DNA of 64,000 bases from Kaistia geumhonensis. GTDB lineage: Bacteria; Pseudomonadota; Alphaproteobacteria; Rhizobiales; Kaistiaceae. Positions 41,110 to 50,366 of the stretch are shown piece by piece (positions within the stretch are counted from its first letter, which is position 1; the number at the start of each line of letters is the position of its first letter). Location: NCBI RefSeq assembly GCF_030815145.1, contig NZ_JAUSWJ010000001.1, positions 2,418,001 through 2,482,000 on the forward strand, written 5' to 3'. The notes below the pieces were generated by a model. That model was not told where the DNA came from. It saw nothing but the letters and a program-made list of their open reading frames with translations, and did no database searches. Made by a program: the position numbers and the translations under genes.

Positions 41110-42659
41110 TCACGGTCGCCGATGCAGCACCACCCGATCGCGGCCCTCCTCCTTGGCGCGGTAGAGGGCTGCATCGGCGGTCGCGAGCAAGGCGGCGACC
41201 GAGCCCGCCGATCGACCCCGTGTCGCGGCGATTCCGCCGCTCAGCGTGACCGAGGGCAGCCCTTCATTCAGCGCAAGCGATGCCTCCCGCAGCGCGGCGC
41301 GCACGCTCTCGGCCACGCAGTGCGCGCCTTCCCCGTCGGTGTCGGCCAGAAGCATGGCGAACTCCTCGCCGCCGATGCGAGCCGGAAGATCGCCCGGGCG
41401 CCGCGCACAGCCTTCGAGGACGCCTGCGATCAACTTGAGCACCTCGTCGCCGACGCCATGGCCGTGCCGGTCGTTGAGCTGCTTGAAGTGATCGGCATCG
41501 AACAGGACCAGGGAGAGATCGGTGCCGGTCCGTGTCACTCGCCGCCATTCCCGTTCGAGGCTCTGCTCGAACTGCCGTCGGTTCGCCAGCCCGGTCAGGA
41601 AGTCCGTCCTCGCCTGCCTTTCGAGTTCGTCCTGAGCGGCGGCACGAAGACGCGATTCGCGGGCGAGCAGGAGAGCGGCGATGACGAGGGCCGCGCTGAT
41701 GACGAGGGCCAGGCCACCGATGAGAAAGGATTGCCGTCGCCAGTTCGCATAGAGCGGCTCGGTCGCGAGGCCGGATGACACCACGAGCTTGGTTCCCGCG
41801 ACGCGATCGAAGGTGAAAAGCCGTTCGACGCCGTCGATCCCGGATCGCGAGACGAAGCTCCCCGACCCCATCAGCTGCATGCGCTGGAAGTTTGCGTTCC
41901 GCGAGAGGTCGGGACGGCGTTGGTGTCGTCGGGCAAGGCCGGCTTCCGGGCAATGACCTTGCCGCTCCCGGAAAGGACGATGATCGAGTCCCACGGACCG
42001 ATGGGGATCGACCCAAGCAGTCCGCGAACCGTGCCGAGGTCGACCACGATCGCCGCGACGCCTCCGAACTTGCCGTCGCTGGCGACCATCCGTCGGCTCA
42101 GCACGATGGTCTGGTGACCGTCGCTGCCGACCACCGGATCGCTGATCAGGAGCCCTAGGCCGGCGCTCGCCCGATGCGCCTTGAAGAAGGGCAGATCGGC
42201 ATGGTCGATATCGGGGGTCATGCCCTGCCCGGCCATGACGCGGCCGGCGGTGCCGAGGATGGTGATGGAGCTGATGCCCGGGTCGCTGCGCTGGATGTTG
42301 CTCAGGAGGAGACGCCAGACATCGTCGTCCAGCATTCGCAATGTGGGATCGGCGAAGTTCGCGATGACCAGTCGCAGCGCCGCGTCGTAGCTCTCGAACC
42401 GGGCGCGCAACAGGCCCTCGACGCTGGCAACCGTCGCGCGGCCGATCAGAAGCGCACGGGCCTCGACCTCTTGCCGATACTGCCAGAGAGAAACCCCGAT
42501 GGCCGCGACGACCATGAAGGCGGTAACGGTGCTCGCGACGACCAATGCCGCACCCGAGAGGCGCCGGACATCATGGCGTCCCGCACCCGGGTTCGGGACC
42601 CCCTTTCGGGAGCCTGGGCGCCATGGCTTGATGTGGGCGAACATCGCAACATCCGGCAC
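41110..42659 (-). pseudogene. Diguanylate cyclase (dCache-like sensor + GGDEF), broken by one frameshift
   Basis: Two overlapping minus-strand frames together form one protein. The first (42659 to about 41912) encodes a membrane helix (ALVVASTVTAFMVVAAIGVSLW) and a periplasmic sensor domain ending in KPALPDDTNAV. The second resumes with DLSRNANFQRMQLMGSGSFV, a second membrane helix (SFLIGGLALVISAALVIAALLLA) and a GGDEF domain with GGEEF and an RxxD inhibitory site five residues before it. The break lies at the GGG of 41911-41913; one missing base in a C-run would explain it. As written the first frame ends in TGA soon after. It is a genuine pseudogene or a sequencing error. Starts at GTG 42659 or ATG 42644. 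Confidence 0.75.
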
Positions 42660-42824
42660 AACTCGAAGAACCCCGAGCGCCCATTCTCGTCATCATGTCG
42701 AACAAGTTCAACCCGCTGCCGCGCCGGGATAGCCCAACGCTATCGGCCTGCGGGGTCGATCCGCCTATCCCGGCGGTGTCGCTCGAGCCGACTGCGACGG
42801 CTCGAGCGCGAGAGCCCATTCAAG

Positions 42825-43673
42825 TCAGGCGAGAGCGGCGCGGAGGTTTTCGAGGGCGACGCGGTGGCCTTTGCGGCGGGCTTCGAGATCGCCTTTCGGC
42901 CAGCCAAAGGCCCGGTCCTCATGCTCGATCGAAACGACTCCGTCGAAGCCGTCCGCCTTCGCCGCCGCGAGGAAGCTCTTCCAGTCGACGCGCCCGCGTC
43001 CGGGCAGGACATAGGTCCACCAGCCCTCTGAGAAGTAGCCGGCCCCTGACAGCTTATCCTCGTCGATGGCCGTGTCCTTGCCGTGCAGGATGGCGATGCG
43101 GCTGGCGAATTCCCGACGCGCTGCGACCGGGTCGATGCCCTGCCAGATCAGATGCGAGGGATCGAACTCCAGGCTGAGACGCGGGTCCGGGACGAGAGCG
43201 AACAACTTCCGCCAGCCGGCCGGCGTGACGGCGATGAAGGCCTTGTGCGGTCCCGGCCAGTTCTCCATCGCGATGCGGATCGGCGAACCGCTCGTGGCGG
43301 CGAGCAGATCCTTGGCGAAGGCGGCGAAATCGGCATAGTTCTGGTCGTCGCTGGCCGCCGGGTTGTGGCCCGGGAAGAGGACGAACACCGGCACGTCCGC
43401 ATCGGCAGCGGCGCGCACGAAGGCCTCGGTCTTCGCGTGCAGCGCGGTCCGCGCCGCCGGGTCCGGCTCGAGCTGGTTGCCGAACAGCGTCAGCGACGAG
43501 ACGAAAAGTCCCCTCGCACGCGCCTTCTCGACAATCGGCGCGACATCGGCCGGCGTCGGGATATGGCTGCCGACATCGATCTCGATGGCGTCGAAGCCCT
43601 CGCTGGCCGCGAAATCGATCACCTCGTCGATCGGGCGATCGCCGAGGGTCGAGGTATAGAATCCGATCTTCAT
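42825..43673 (-). CDS. Sugar phosphate isomerase/epimerase (xylose isomerase-like TIM barrel)
   Basis: This is a 282-residue AP endonuclease family 2/xylose isomerase-like barrel. The first strand is MKIGFYTSTLGDRPIDEVIDFAASEGFDAIEIDVG. Metal ligands likely include the Glu of IAMENWPGP, the Asp and His of LEFDPSHLIW, the His in AILHGKDT and the Glu in VSIEHED. It would isomerise or epimerise a keto-sugar. It is the last gene of the lacI-headed sugar operon. The ATG at 43673 opens the first strand. Confidence 0.85.
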   Translation of the reverse strand: MKIGFYTSTLGDRPIDEVIDFAASEGFDAIEIDVGSHIPTPADVAPIVEKARARGLFVSSLTLFGNQLEPDPAARTALHAKTEAFVRAAADADVPVFVLFPGHNPAASDDQNYADFAAFAKDLLAATSGSPIRIAMENWPGPHKAFIAVTPAGWRKLFALVPDPRLSLEFDPSHLIWQGIDPVAARREFASRIAILHGKDTAIDEDKLSGAGYFSEGWWTYVLPGRGRVDWKSFLAAAKADGFDGVVSIEHEDRAFGWPKGDLEARRKGHRVALENLRAALA

Positions 43674-43699
43674 TGGCTGTTCCACCCTGCCGTCTTCAT

Positions 43700-44509
43700 T
43701 CAGCTCTCGAGCCAGGCGTCGAGCGCCTGTTTCGTCTCGCGGACGACCTGCTCGACGGGCTGCGCCCAATAGTCTTCGCGGAAGATCTCGACCGAGAGAT
43801 AGCCGTCATATCCGATCTGCTTCCACAGCTGCATGTCATGGGCGAGCGGCAGGATGCCGTGGCCGACATGCAGCCGGTGACCGTCGCGCAGGTCCTCGAC
43901 AGGACGGTCCTCGCTGTCGTTGACATGCACGATCAGGAGCTTGTCCCTCGGGATGGCGAGGATGTCGGCATCGGAGATGCCGCCGCGATAGTAATGGAAG
44001 GTGTCCATCATCACGCCGACATTCGCCTTGCCGGCCCTGCGCATGATGGTGAGCGCCTCCGAGGGCCCGCCCATCAGTGCCGTGCGACCGATCGGCTCCA
44101 GCGTGACGGCAACCGGAGCAATGGCATCGGCGAGCTTTGCCGTGCGGGCCGCCGCCGCATCGAGTGCCTGTTCCTTGGTCATGCCGTCGGGGATCGCCTC
44201 GGCGCAATAGGTGAGCAGCATCGGCGCGCCGATCGCCTTCGCCACCTCGCCGCCGCGGCGGTAGCGGTCGAAAGCCTCGGTGCCGGTCTCGAAGGGCGCG
44301 AGATTGAAGGCCATCACCGAGACGGGCGCGAGATGGTGCCTGGCGAGCAAGGCCTTCAGCCCGTCCAGTCCGCCGATGCGGGGAAGCGCGGGCTCGATAT
44401 GGCGCAGGTCGAGTTCGACGCCGTCGAAGCCGGCGTCTCCGCAGGCGGCGAGGATGTCTTCCAGCCGCCGGTCGAGCCCGGCGGTGATCGTGTTGAAGCA
44501 GGTCTTCAT
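43700..44509 (-). CDS. Sugar phosphate isomerase/epimerase (TIM barrel)
   Basis: This is a 269-residue protein of the same barrel superfamily as its downstream neighbour. Visible features are MKTCFNTITAGLDRRLEDILAACGDAGFDGVELDLRH, VTLEPIGRTAL, GVMMDTFHYYRGG (an Asp/His pair), LIVHVNDSED and YLSVEIFREDYW, which supply the expected Glu, Asp, His and Glu metal ligands. It resembles inosose isomerase/2-keto-myo-inositol dehydratase-like proteins. Together with the Gfo/Idh enzyme upstream this suggests oxidation of an inositol-like or cyclic polyol substrate, but that is inference. Confidence 0.85.
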   Translation of the reverse strand: MKTCFNTITAGLDRRLEDILAACGDAGFDGVELDLRHIEPALPRIGGLDGLKALLARHHLAPVSVMAFNLAPFETGTEAFDRYRRGGEVAKAIGAPMLLTYCAEAIPDGMTKEQALDAAAARTAKLADAIAPVAVTLEPIGRTALMGGPSEALTIMRRAGKANVGVMMDTFHYYRGGISDADILAIPRDKLLIVHVNDSEDRPVEDLRDGHRLHVGHGILPLAHDMQLWKQIGYDGYLSVEIFREDYWAQPVEQVVRETKQALDAWLES

Positions 44510-44545
44510 GGGGCAGTTCCGGTCCGGGGGTGGGGCCGCGAGCGC

Positions 44546-45658
44546 TCAGGCGGCGACATGGCGGCGATAGATGTCCTCGAGCAGCTTCGCATCGTTGAAG
44601 GCGATGCTGCCGGGCGAGCCGAAGGGCGCACGGGAGCGCACGGCCTCGAGGAAGTGGCGGGCTTCCTCGCGGAAATGCCAGGCGGCGATCGGCTGCGGGA
44701 TCGGGTAGCGGTAGGAGGCGTTCTCGCCGCCCTCGTAGATCTCGATGCGCGGATTGCCGGGATTGGCGAACAGCGTCGGCGACCAGGCATGCACCCAGCC
44801 GCCCTCGAAATAGACCTGGGTATGTTCTTCCCAGGCGTGGAACTTCGTCTGCGCGCTCTCGACCGTGACGCGCGTTCCGCCGAGTTCCAGCACGACGACG
44901 CCCGTCATGCCGTCCTCGTCCAGCTCGACCGCCTTCACAACCATCTCGGCCGGATCGGTGACATCGAGCACGAACATCGCGAGATTGATGTTGTGGGTAT
45001 ATTGCTGGAGATAGCCAATATATTTGCCGGCAAAGGACTCCGGCACCCAGTCCGGCAGCAGGCCCTCGCGCGGTACAGGCGGCATCGGCTCGTCGCTGGA
45101 GAGGATCGTGGTCCGGTCGCGGCCGGCCGTCCAGTTGCCGCAGAAGCCGTGCGCGCGAAGATAGAGGAGTCGGCCCTTGTCGCCGCTTTCGCGCCAGCCG
45201 CGCACGGTCTCGCGCATCAGCAGGTTGGCCGGATCGAAGCGCTTCATGTAGCCGACCATCAGCCGGCCGCCGCCCTCGGCTTCCGCGGCGAGGATCGTCT
45301 CGGCCTGCTTCACGGAGACCGCCATCGGCTTCTCCATGAAGACATCCTTGCCGGCGCGCAGCAGGTCGGCGGCGATGGCACCCTGGAGGGCATAGTCCGC
45401 GGAGACGGCGACGGCCTCGATTTCGGGATCGGCGGCCAGCTCCATGTGCGAGGCGTAGACGCGGGGGATGCGATAGTGGTCCGCCACCGCCTTGCCGAGC
45501 TTCGGCCGTACCTCGGCGAGCGCGACGAAATCGCATTCCGGAAGCGAGGCGAAATTGGGCAGGTGGATGTGCTGGGCGATAAAGCCGCAGCCGACATAGC
45601 CGAGCTTCACCGGCTTTTCCCGCGCGGGGGAAGCGCCGCCTTCGATGGGCATGATCAT
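44546..45658 (-). CDS. Gfo/Idh/MocA family NAD(P)-dependent oxidoreductase
   Basis: This is a 370-residue enzyme with an N-terminal Rossmann fold (KLGYVGCGFIAQHIHLPNFA) and the family's EKPMAVS motif near residue 94, whose lysine is catalytic. The C-terminal alpha/beta domain (YTHNINLAMFVLDVTDP) carries the histidine expected in the active site. It would oxidise a sugar or inositol hydroxyl. Its ATG overlaps the permease stop by 4 bp, placing it in the operon. Confidence 0.88.
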   Translation of the reverse strand: MIMPIEGGASPAREKPVKLGYVGCGFIAQHIHLPNFASLPECDFVALAEVRPKLGKAVADHYRIPRVYASHMELAADPEIEAVAVSADYALQGAIAADLLRAGKDVFMEKPMAVSVKQAETILAAEAEGGGRLMVGYMKRFDPANLLMRETVRGWRESGDKGRLLYLRAHGFCGNWTAGRDRTTILSSDEPMPPVPREGLLPDWVPESFAGKYIGYLQQYTHNINLAMFVLDVTDPAEMVVKAVELDEDGMTGVVVLELGGTRVTVESAQTKFHAWEEHTQVYFEGGWVHAWSPTLFANPGNPRIEIYEGGENASYRYPIPQPIAAWHFREEARHFLEAVRSRAPFGSPGSIAFNDAKLLEDIYRRHVAA

Positions 45659-46575
45659 CCTTTCAAGGCTCCGCCGGCCAGTCCCGAAATGAACTGCCGT
45701 TGCATCAGGAGGTAGACGACGATCATCGGCGCCATGCCGATCGAGATCGCCGAGAAGAGAAGGGGGTAGTTGGTCTGGTATTCGCTGATGGCGAAGACCT
45801 GCATGCCGAGCGGCAGCGTCTGGATCGCCTTGTTCTGAAGGAAGACGAGGGCGAGGAAGAACTCGTTCCAGGCGCTGACGAACGTGAAGATCGCGACGGC
45901 GCCGATCGCCGGCCGCGACAGCGGCATGATGATGCGCCAGTAGATGCCGAAGCGGCTGCAGCCATCGAGACGCGCCGCCTCCGAGAGCGCCGCCGGTAGC
46001 TCGAGGAAGTAGTTGCGGAAAAGGACCAGCGCCAGTGGCATGGCCGCCGCGGTATAGGGCAGGATCACGCCGAGCCGCGTGTTGACGATCTGCAGGTTGA
46101 TGGCGATCACGTAGAGCGGGATGATGTAGATCTGCACCGGGATCGTCAGCATCACCAGGACGCTGAGCAGGATCACGTTGCGGCCGCGGAAGCGGTAGGT
46201 GACGAGGCCGTAGGCCATCATCGAGGTGAGGGCGATGGTGAGCGCGACCGTGACCAGCGAGACGACCAGCGAGTTCAGAATGAGCACGCTCATGTTCGCC
46301 ATCTGCCAGGCCTCGACATAGTTGCCGAAGGCGAAGCTCCGCGGCCAGCCGAGCGGATTGGCGAGGAAATCGCCGTCGGTCTTCAGCGAGTTGCCGAGGA
46401 AGACGAGGATCGGGAAGATCACCCCGGCCGCCGCCATCACCAGGATGATGAAGCGTACGAGATTGAGGTGCCAGGGCAGGACGCCACGCTTCTGGTAGCC
46501 GCGCGGCCGGCGGCGCGCTGTGGCGGGGGCGCTGCCTGCGGCTACGGCCGCCTGGCCATTTTCGGCGAGGGTCAT
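45655..46575 (-). CDS. Carbohydrate ABC transporter permease, MalG type
   Basis: This is a 306-residue inner-membrane permease with about six membrane segments and a late EAA loop (SEAARLDGCSRFGIYWRIIMPLSRPAIG). Its first 30 residues are polar and Arg-rich. It pairs with the upstream MalF-type permease; the start overlaps that gene's stop by 4 bp and its own stop overlaps the oxidoreductase start. No ATPase is encoded in this operon. Confidence 0.9.
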   Translation of the reverse strand: MTLAENGQAAVAAGSAPATARRRPRGYQKRGVLPWHLNLVRFIILVMAAAGVIFPILVFLGNSLKTDGDFLANPLGWPRSFAFGNYVEAWQMANMSVLILNSLVVSLVTVALTIALTSMMAYGLVTYRFRGRNVILLSVLVMLTIPVQIYIIPLYVIAINLQIVNTRLGVILPYTAAAMPLALVLFRNYFLELPAALSEAARLDGCSRFGIYWRIIMPLSRPAIGAVAIFTFVSAWNEFFLALVFLQNKAIQTLPLGMQVFAISEYQTNYPLLFSAISIGMAPMIVVYLLMQRQFISGLAGGALKG

Positions 46576-47519
46576 CGCGCGCCGTCCTCGTCTTCGGGGC
46601 GTCTCGAAAAGCGCATCACGAGGATCGAGACGATGGCGATGATGGCGAGCAGCACCGTCGCCTGCGTCGAGGCGTAGCCGAGGCGATGGAACTGGAAGGC
46701 CTGCAGATAGACCTGCATCATCGCCACCTGGGTCGAGCCGAACGGGCCGCCCTGCGTCATCACATAGATGAGGTCGAAGACGCTGAAGGCACCGAGGGTC
46801 GCGATGACGACATTGGTGGCGGTGTACCGCGAAAGCAGTGGCAGCGTGATGTGGAAGAGCCGCTGCGTGGCCGAGGCGCCGTCGACGGAGGCGGCCTCCT
46901 GCAGTTCGCGCGGCAGCGCCTGCAGCCCCGCGAGGTAGATGACCATGTGGAAGCCGGTCCACTTCCAGATGTCGACGACGACGATCGACCACAGCGCGAA
47001 GCGCGGATCGCCAAGCCAGTCCCGCACCAGGAAGGTGAGGCCGAGCCGGGTCAGCAGCTGGTTGATGGCGCCGTAGTCATACTGGAACATGAAGCCCCAG
47101 ATGACGCCGATGGCCACGAAGGAGAGGATGACCGGCAGGAAGAAGATCGTGCGAAAGATGTTCTGCCCGACAAAGGCGCTGTTGAGCGCCAGCGCCAGTG
47201 CGAGCGACAGCACCAGCTTGCCGATAACCGTCGCAACCGCGAACCAGACATTGTTGACGATCGAGGCCCAGTAGTCGGCATCGGCGATGAGGGTGCGGAA
47301 ATTGGCGAGACCGATGAATTTCAGTCCCTCGCCGCTGCCCGGCGCCCCCGCCGTGAAGCTCATGGCGAGCTGGAGGATGATGGGCAGATGAACGAAGACG
47401 AAGAAGACGAGGAGGCCCGGGCCGATCCAGAGAAGCGGCGCGCCCTTTTCGAGGAGGAGGGAGGTCGGCGGGAACGCGGCGGCGGATGCCGCGACGCGCC
47501 CTTGATCGGCCCGGGCCAT
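46572..47519 (-). CDS. Sugar ABC transporter permease, MalF type
   Basis: This is a 315-residue permease with about six membrane segments. APLLWIGPGLLVFFVFVHLPIILQLAMSF forms the first helix, and the EAA loop is at QEAASVDGASATQRLFHITLPLLSRYTATN. It forms the sugar channel with the MalG-type partner. It follows the binding-protein gene after 24 bp, an order typical of CUT1 importers. Confidence 0.9.
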   Translation of the reverse strand: MARADQGRVAASAAAFPPTSLLLEKGAPLLWIGPGLLVFFVFVHLPIILQLAMSFTAGAPGSGEGLKFIGLANFRTLIADADYWASIVNNVWFAVATVIGKLVLSLALALALNSAFVGQNIFRTIFFLPVILSFVAIGVIWGFMFQYDYGAINQLLTRLGLTFLVRDWLGDPRFALWSIVVVDIWKWTGFHMVIYLAGLQALPRELQEAASVDGASATQRLFHITLPLLSRYTATNVVIATLGAFSVFDLIYVMTQGGPFGSTQVAMMQVYLQAFQFHRLGYASTQATVLLAIIAIVSILVMRFSRRPEDEDGAR

Positions 47520-47543
47520 CGGTGTGTTCCTGATGTAGGGGGC

Positions 47544-48851
47544 TTACTTGAACGCGTAGCCTTCGCCGACCAGACGATCGAGCGTCGCCTGCGCCTTCTC
47601 GGCCACCTGCGCGCCGGTCTGCTGTCCCGCGACGCCGGCCTGGATGCCTTCCTGGAACACGCGCGTGATTTCCGGCGGCCAGTTCCAGTCGAGATAGGTG
47701 ACGAGCCCGTCCGAAAGCTGGATCAGCTTGGCGACGACTGGCGTGTCGCTGCCCTTCACGGCAGTATTGACCGGCACCGTGCCGCTATTGACCTTGACGA
47801 CCTCGGCATTCGCCTCGTTGCTGGTCAGCGCATTCACGAGCGCCAGCGCCGCGGCCCTGCGGTCTCCCTCGACCTTGGCCGGAACGCCAAGCACCGCCGC
47901 CGGTCCGCCGGGGAACTGCGAGCGGACATCGCCGCCGACGAGGTTCGGCATCAGCATCACGTCGAGATCGACGCCTTCCGGCTTCGCCGAGAGAATCTGC
48001 TGGATCAGCCCGTCATGCTGCAGGAAGAAGGCGGCCTTGCCCGAGGCGAATTCCGCGACGGCATTCGGCGTATCCAGCGAGAACACCGAGCGGGTCACGA
48101 GCTCGTCCTTGCCGAAGCGGAAGACGAGGTCGAGGCCGTCCACGACGTCCTGGTCGGTGAACTTGCCCTTGCCGGTGAGGATCTCGATCGTCCGCTCGAT
48201 CGAGCGGTTCTTCGAGGTCTGGGCGAAGGTCGTGAAGAACCAGACCGGCCACAGATAGATGTTCTTGCCGGGATGGGTAAAGGTCTTGATGCCCTCCGCC
48301 TTCAGCTTGTCGCGGATGGCGAGGAAATCGTCGTAGCTCTTCGGTTCGGAGAGCCCGTTCTTCTCGAGCAAAGCACGGTTGTAGAAGATCGGGAACCCGC
48401 CATACCAGCCATAGGGGACGCCGAACTGCTTTCCGTCCACCACGCCGGTGGCGAGCGCGGCGGGCGCGAAGCGGGCGGTGTCGCCGACGAGGCCGTCGAG
48501 CGGTCCAAGCGTCCCGTCGACCGCATAGCGGCGCAGGTCCTGGCCGTTCAGCATCAGCATGTCGACCGGCTCGCCGGCGGCGAGCGAGGCCGTCAGCAGC
48601 GCGACGAAGCGCTCCGACGGATATTCCGTGGTCTTGATGGTGATGCCGGGATTGGCGGCTTCGAAGGCGGCGAGAATCGCTCTGTAGGCCTGGTCGGGCG
48701 GCGTGCGCTGCAGGCTGACGATGTTGAGATCACCCTTATAGGCGAGCGGCTCTGCGGCGCCGGCCTGGCGGGCGAGGAACGGAGACAAGGCAGCGCCGGC
48801 GAGTGCCGCACTGCCGACGAGATAGCTACGGCGGGTTATCCTCAAGGTCAC
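47544..48851 (-). CDS. Sugar ABC transporter substrate-binding protein (CUT1, family 1)
   Basis: This is a 435-residue exported binding protein. The N-terminus MTLRITRRSYLVGSAALAGAALSPFLARQAGA is a twin-arginine-like signal (TRRSYLVG). The mature protein has the extracellular solute-binding family 1 features (ANPGITIKTTEYPSERFVALLTASLAAGEPVDMLMLNGQDL, later GKAAFFLQHDGLIQQILSAKPEGVDLDVMLMPNL). The sugar is not identifiable. Its ATG lies inside the 3' end of lacI (26-bp overlap). Confidence 0.9.
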   Translation of the reverse strand: MTLRITRRSYLVGSAALAGAALSPFLARQAGAAEPLAYKGDLNIVSLQRTPPDQAYRAILAAFEAANPGITIKTTEYPSERFVALLTASLAAGEPVDMLMLNGQDLRRYAVDGTLGPLDGLVGDTARFAPAALATGVVDGKQFGVPYGWYGGFPIFYNRALLEKNGLSEPKSYDDFLAIRDKLKAEGIKTFTHPGKNIYLWPVWFFTTFAQTSKNRSIERTIEILTGKGKFTDQDVVDGLDLVFRFGKDELVTRSVFSLDTPNAVAEFASGKAAFFLQHDGLIQQILSAKPEGVDLDVMLMPNLVGGDVRSQFPGGPAAVLGVPAKVEGDRRAAALALVNALTSNEANAEVVKVNSGTVPVNTAVKGSDTPVVAKLIQLSDGLVTYLDWNWPPEITRVFQEGIQAGVAGQQTGAQVAEKAQATLDRLVGEGYAFK

Positions 48852-49995
48852 GGGTTTCCTCCCTTGGCGTTTCTGGCATTTCCTCGATGCGAGCGGTTTT
48901 CCGCTTCTTTCCCGGGCGCTGCCCGGTCTCGGCCGGCTGCTGCCGGCAAGGTCCTGTCGACTGGCGGGCCATCAGCGTCGCCGCCAGCCAGACATTGCGA
49001 TCGGAAGCCGGCTCCGATGGTCCGGCTGCCAGCTGCTCGATCAGGGCGGTCATCGCGGCGGCGCCCATGTCGTAAAGCGGCTGCGAGACCGTGGTGATCG
49101 ACGGCTGGAATACGCGCGCGAACGGGATGTCGTCGTAGCCGACGACCGACACGTCGTCCGGGACGCGGCGGCCGTTGCCCTGCAGCCAGGCGATGGCGCC
49201 CATGGCCGCGAGATCGTTGGCGGCGATGATCGCCGTCGGCGCGTCGTCCATCGCCATCAATTGCTCGGCACCCCTGCTGCCGCATTCCATGTCGAAGCCC
49301 CCCGGCACGATCAGCGCCGGATCAAGGGGGCGGCCCAGCGTCGCGAAAGCGGTCTGGAAATCGCTGATGCGCTCGCGGCTGACGATCATGCCCTCGGGCG
49401 GCGCGATGATGCCGATGCGCCGGTGGCCGAGATCGAGAAGATGCTGCGCGGTGGCAAGCACGGCGGCACGGGCATCGACCATGATCGAGGTGACGGGCAT
49501 GCCCTGGCGATGCTCGCCGAACAGGACGATCGGCACGTTGCGGCGCGCCAGCGCCAGAATCTGGCGTTCGATCTCGGGGCTCGATTCCATGATGCCCGGC
49601 GCGGCGATCAGGCCGGAGGCATGGTTGGCGCGGATGAAGCCGAGATAGTCGAGCGCCTTCTGCTCTTCATAATCGTCGTTGCAGAGAAAGAGGCCATGAC
49701 CGGAGCGCCGCGCGACATCCTCGACGCCCCGTACCAGTTCGGGAAAGAACGGGTTGGTGATCGAAGGGATGATCACGCCGATCATCGGATTGCGATAGCC
49801 GCGCAGCGTGCGCGCATGCTGGTTTGGCTGATAGTCGAGCTCCTGCATCACGGCCCGCACGCGGCGCCGGGTCTCGTCCGAAATGCCGGCCCGATCGTTC
49901 ACCACCGCAGATACGGTCTGGATCGACACGCCGCAAGCGCGGGCGATGTCGGCCATGGTGGAACTGACGGGCTGCTTCGGCATGGAGACCTGCAT
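48826..49995 (-). CDS. LacI family repressor of the sugar operon
   Basis: This is a 389-residue LacI-type regulator. The HTH (STMADIARACGVSIQTVSAVVNDRAGISDETRRRV) is followed by the hinge and a periplasmic-binding-protein-like sensor (MIGVIIPSITNPFFPELVRGVEDVARR). About 45 extra charged residues at the C-terminus (RPGKKRKTARIEEMPETPREETR) overlap the start of the binding-protein gene; normal LacI proteins end near 340. It is the first gene of its own operon. Two ATGAACGTTCAT palindromes cover its start, so autorepression released by the sugar is likely. Confidence 0.9.
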   Translation of the reverse strand: MQVSMPKQPVSSTMADIARACGVSIQTVSAVVNDRAGISDETRRRVRAVMQELDYQPNQHARTLRGYRNPMIGVIIPSITNPFFPELVRGVEDVARRSGHGLFLCNDDYEEQKALDYLGFIRANHASGLIAAPGIMESSPEIERQILALARRNVPIVLFGEHRQGMPVTSIMVDARAAVLATAQHLLDLGHRRIGIIAPPEGMIVSRERISDFQTAFATLGRPLDPALIVPGGFDMECGSRGAEQLMAMDDAPTAIIAANDLAAMGAIAWLQGNGRRVPDDVSVVGYDDIPFARVFQPSITTVSQPLYDMGAAAMTALIEQLAAGPSEPASDRNVWLAATLMARQSTGPCRQQPAETGQRPGKKRKTARIEEMPETPREETRDLEDNPP

Positions 49996-50005
49996 GAACG
50001 TTCAT
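49994..50005. promoter_or_regulatory. LacI operator O1 over the lacI start
   Basis: ATGAACGTTCAT is a perfect 12-bp palindrome with the central CG typical of LacI-family operators. It overlaps the ATG of lacI on the minus strand. Confidence 0.75.
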
Positions 50006-50017
50006 ATGATGCTTCAC

Positions 50018-50029
50018 ATGAACGTTCAT
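50018..50029. promoter_or_regulatory. LacI operator O2 in the operon promoter
   Basis: A second exact copy of ATGAACGTTCAT extends to a 14-bp palindrome, CATGAACGTTCATG. Its centre is 24 bp from that of O1. A good minus-strand -35 box, TTGACT, lies at 50033-50038, so O2 falls within the promoter spacer, ideal for repression. Confidence 0.75.
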
Positions 50030-50366
50030 GCGAGTCAACGGGGTTGTTTCCGTTGCTGCGCATTCAGCCGACTGCGCATCGAACGCGGGAGTTTCCTTCT
50101 CCCCCTCGCCTGGCTTCGGGCGCTGCGCGAGGCGATTGCCGATCGGCAGCGACATCGACATCGATGAGGAAGCGAGATTGGCCGCCTGGCCCAGGATCCG
50201 TTCAGCGAACAACTGCTGCCCGGCTCCACACTCGATCGCTTGTCCGAGACGGACCCGCATCACTGCCGCGGTCGACCGCGAGGATTTCTCAGATCGAAGG
50301 TGCCGGGACCGGCTGTTCGTCCACCCGGTTCCGGCCTGACGGCGACCGCGAGCAGGCCTTGGACCG
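50030..50366. other. Intergenic region upstream of lacI without recognised gene
   Basis: These 337 bases lie between the lacI start and the stop of the GreA-like gene. They hold the -35 element of the sugar operon (TTGACT, minus strand, 50033-50038). A minus-strand open frame runs through but has no family resemblance I can name. It may include remnants of a lost gene. Confidence 0.35.

Noticed and set aside
50030-50366. Remnant of a coding gene upstream of lacI
   Set aside because: Minus-strand codons run on but give no recognisable protein; too weak to annotate.
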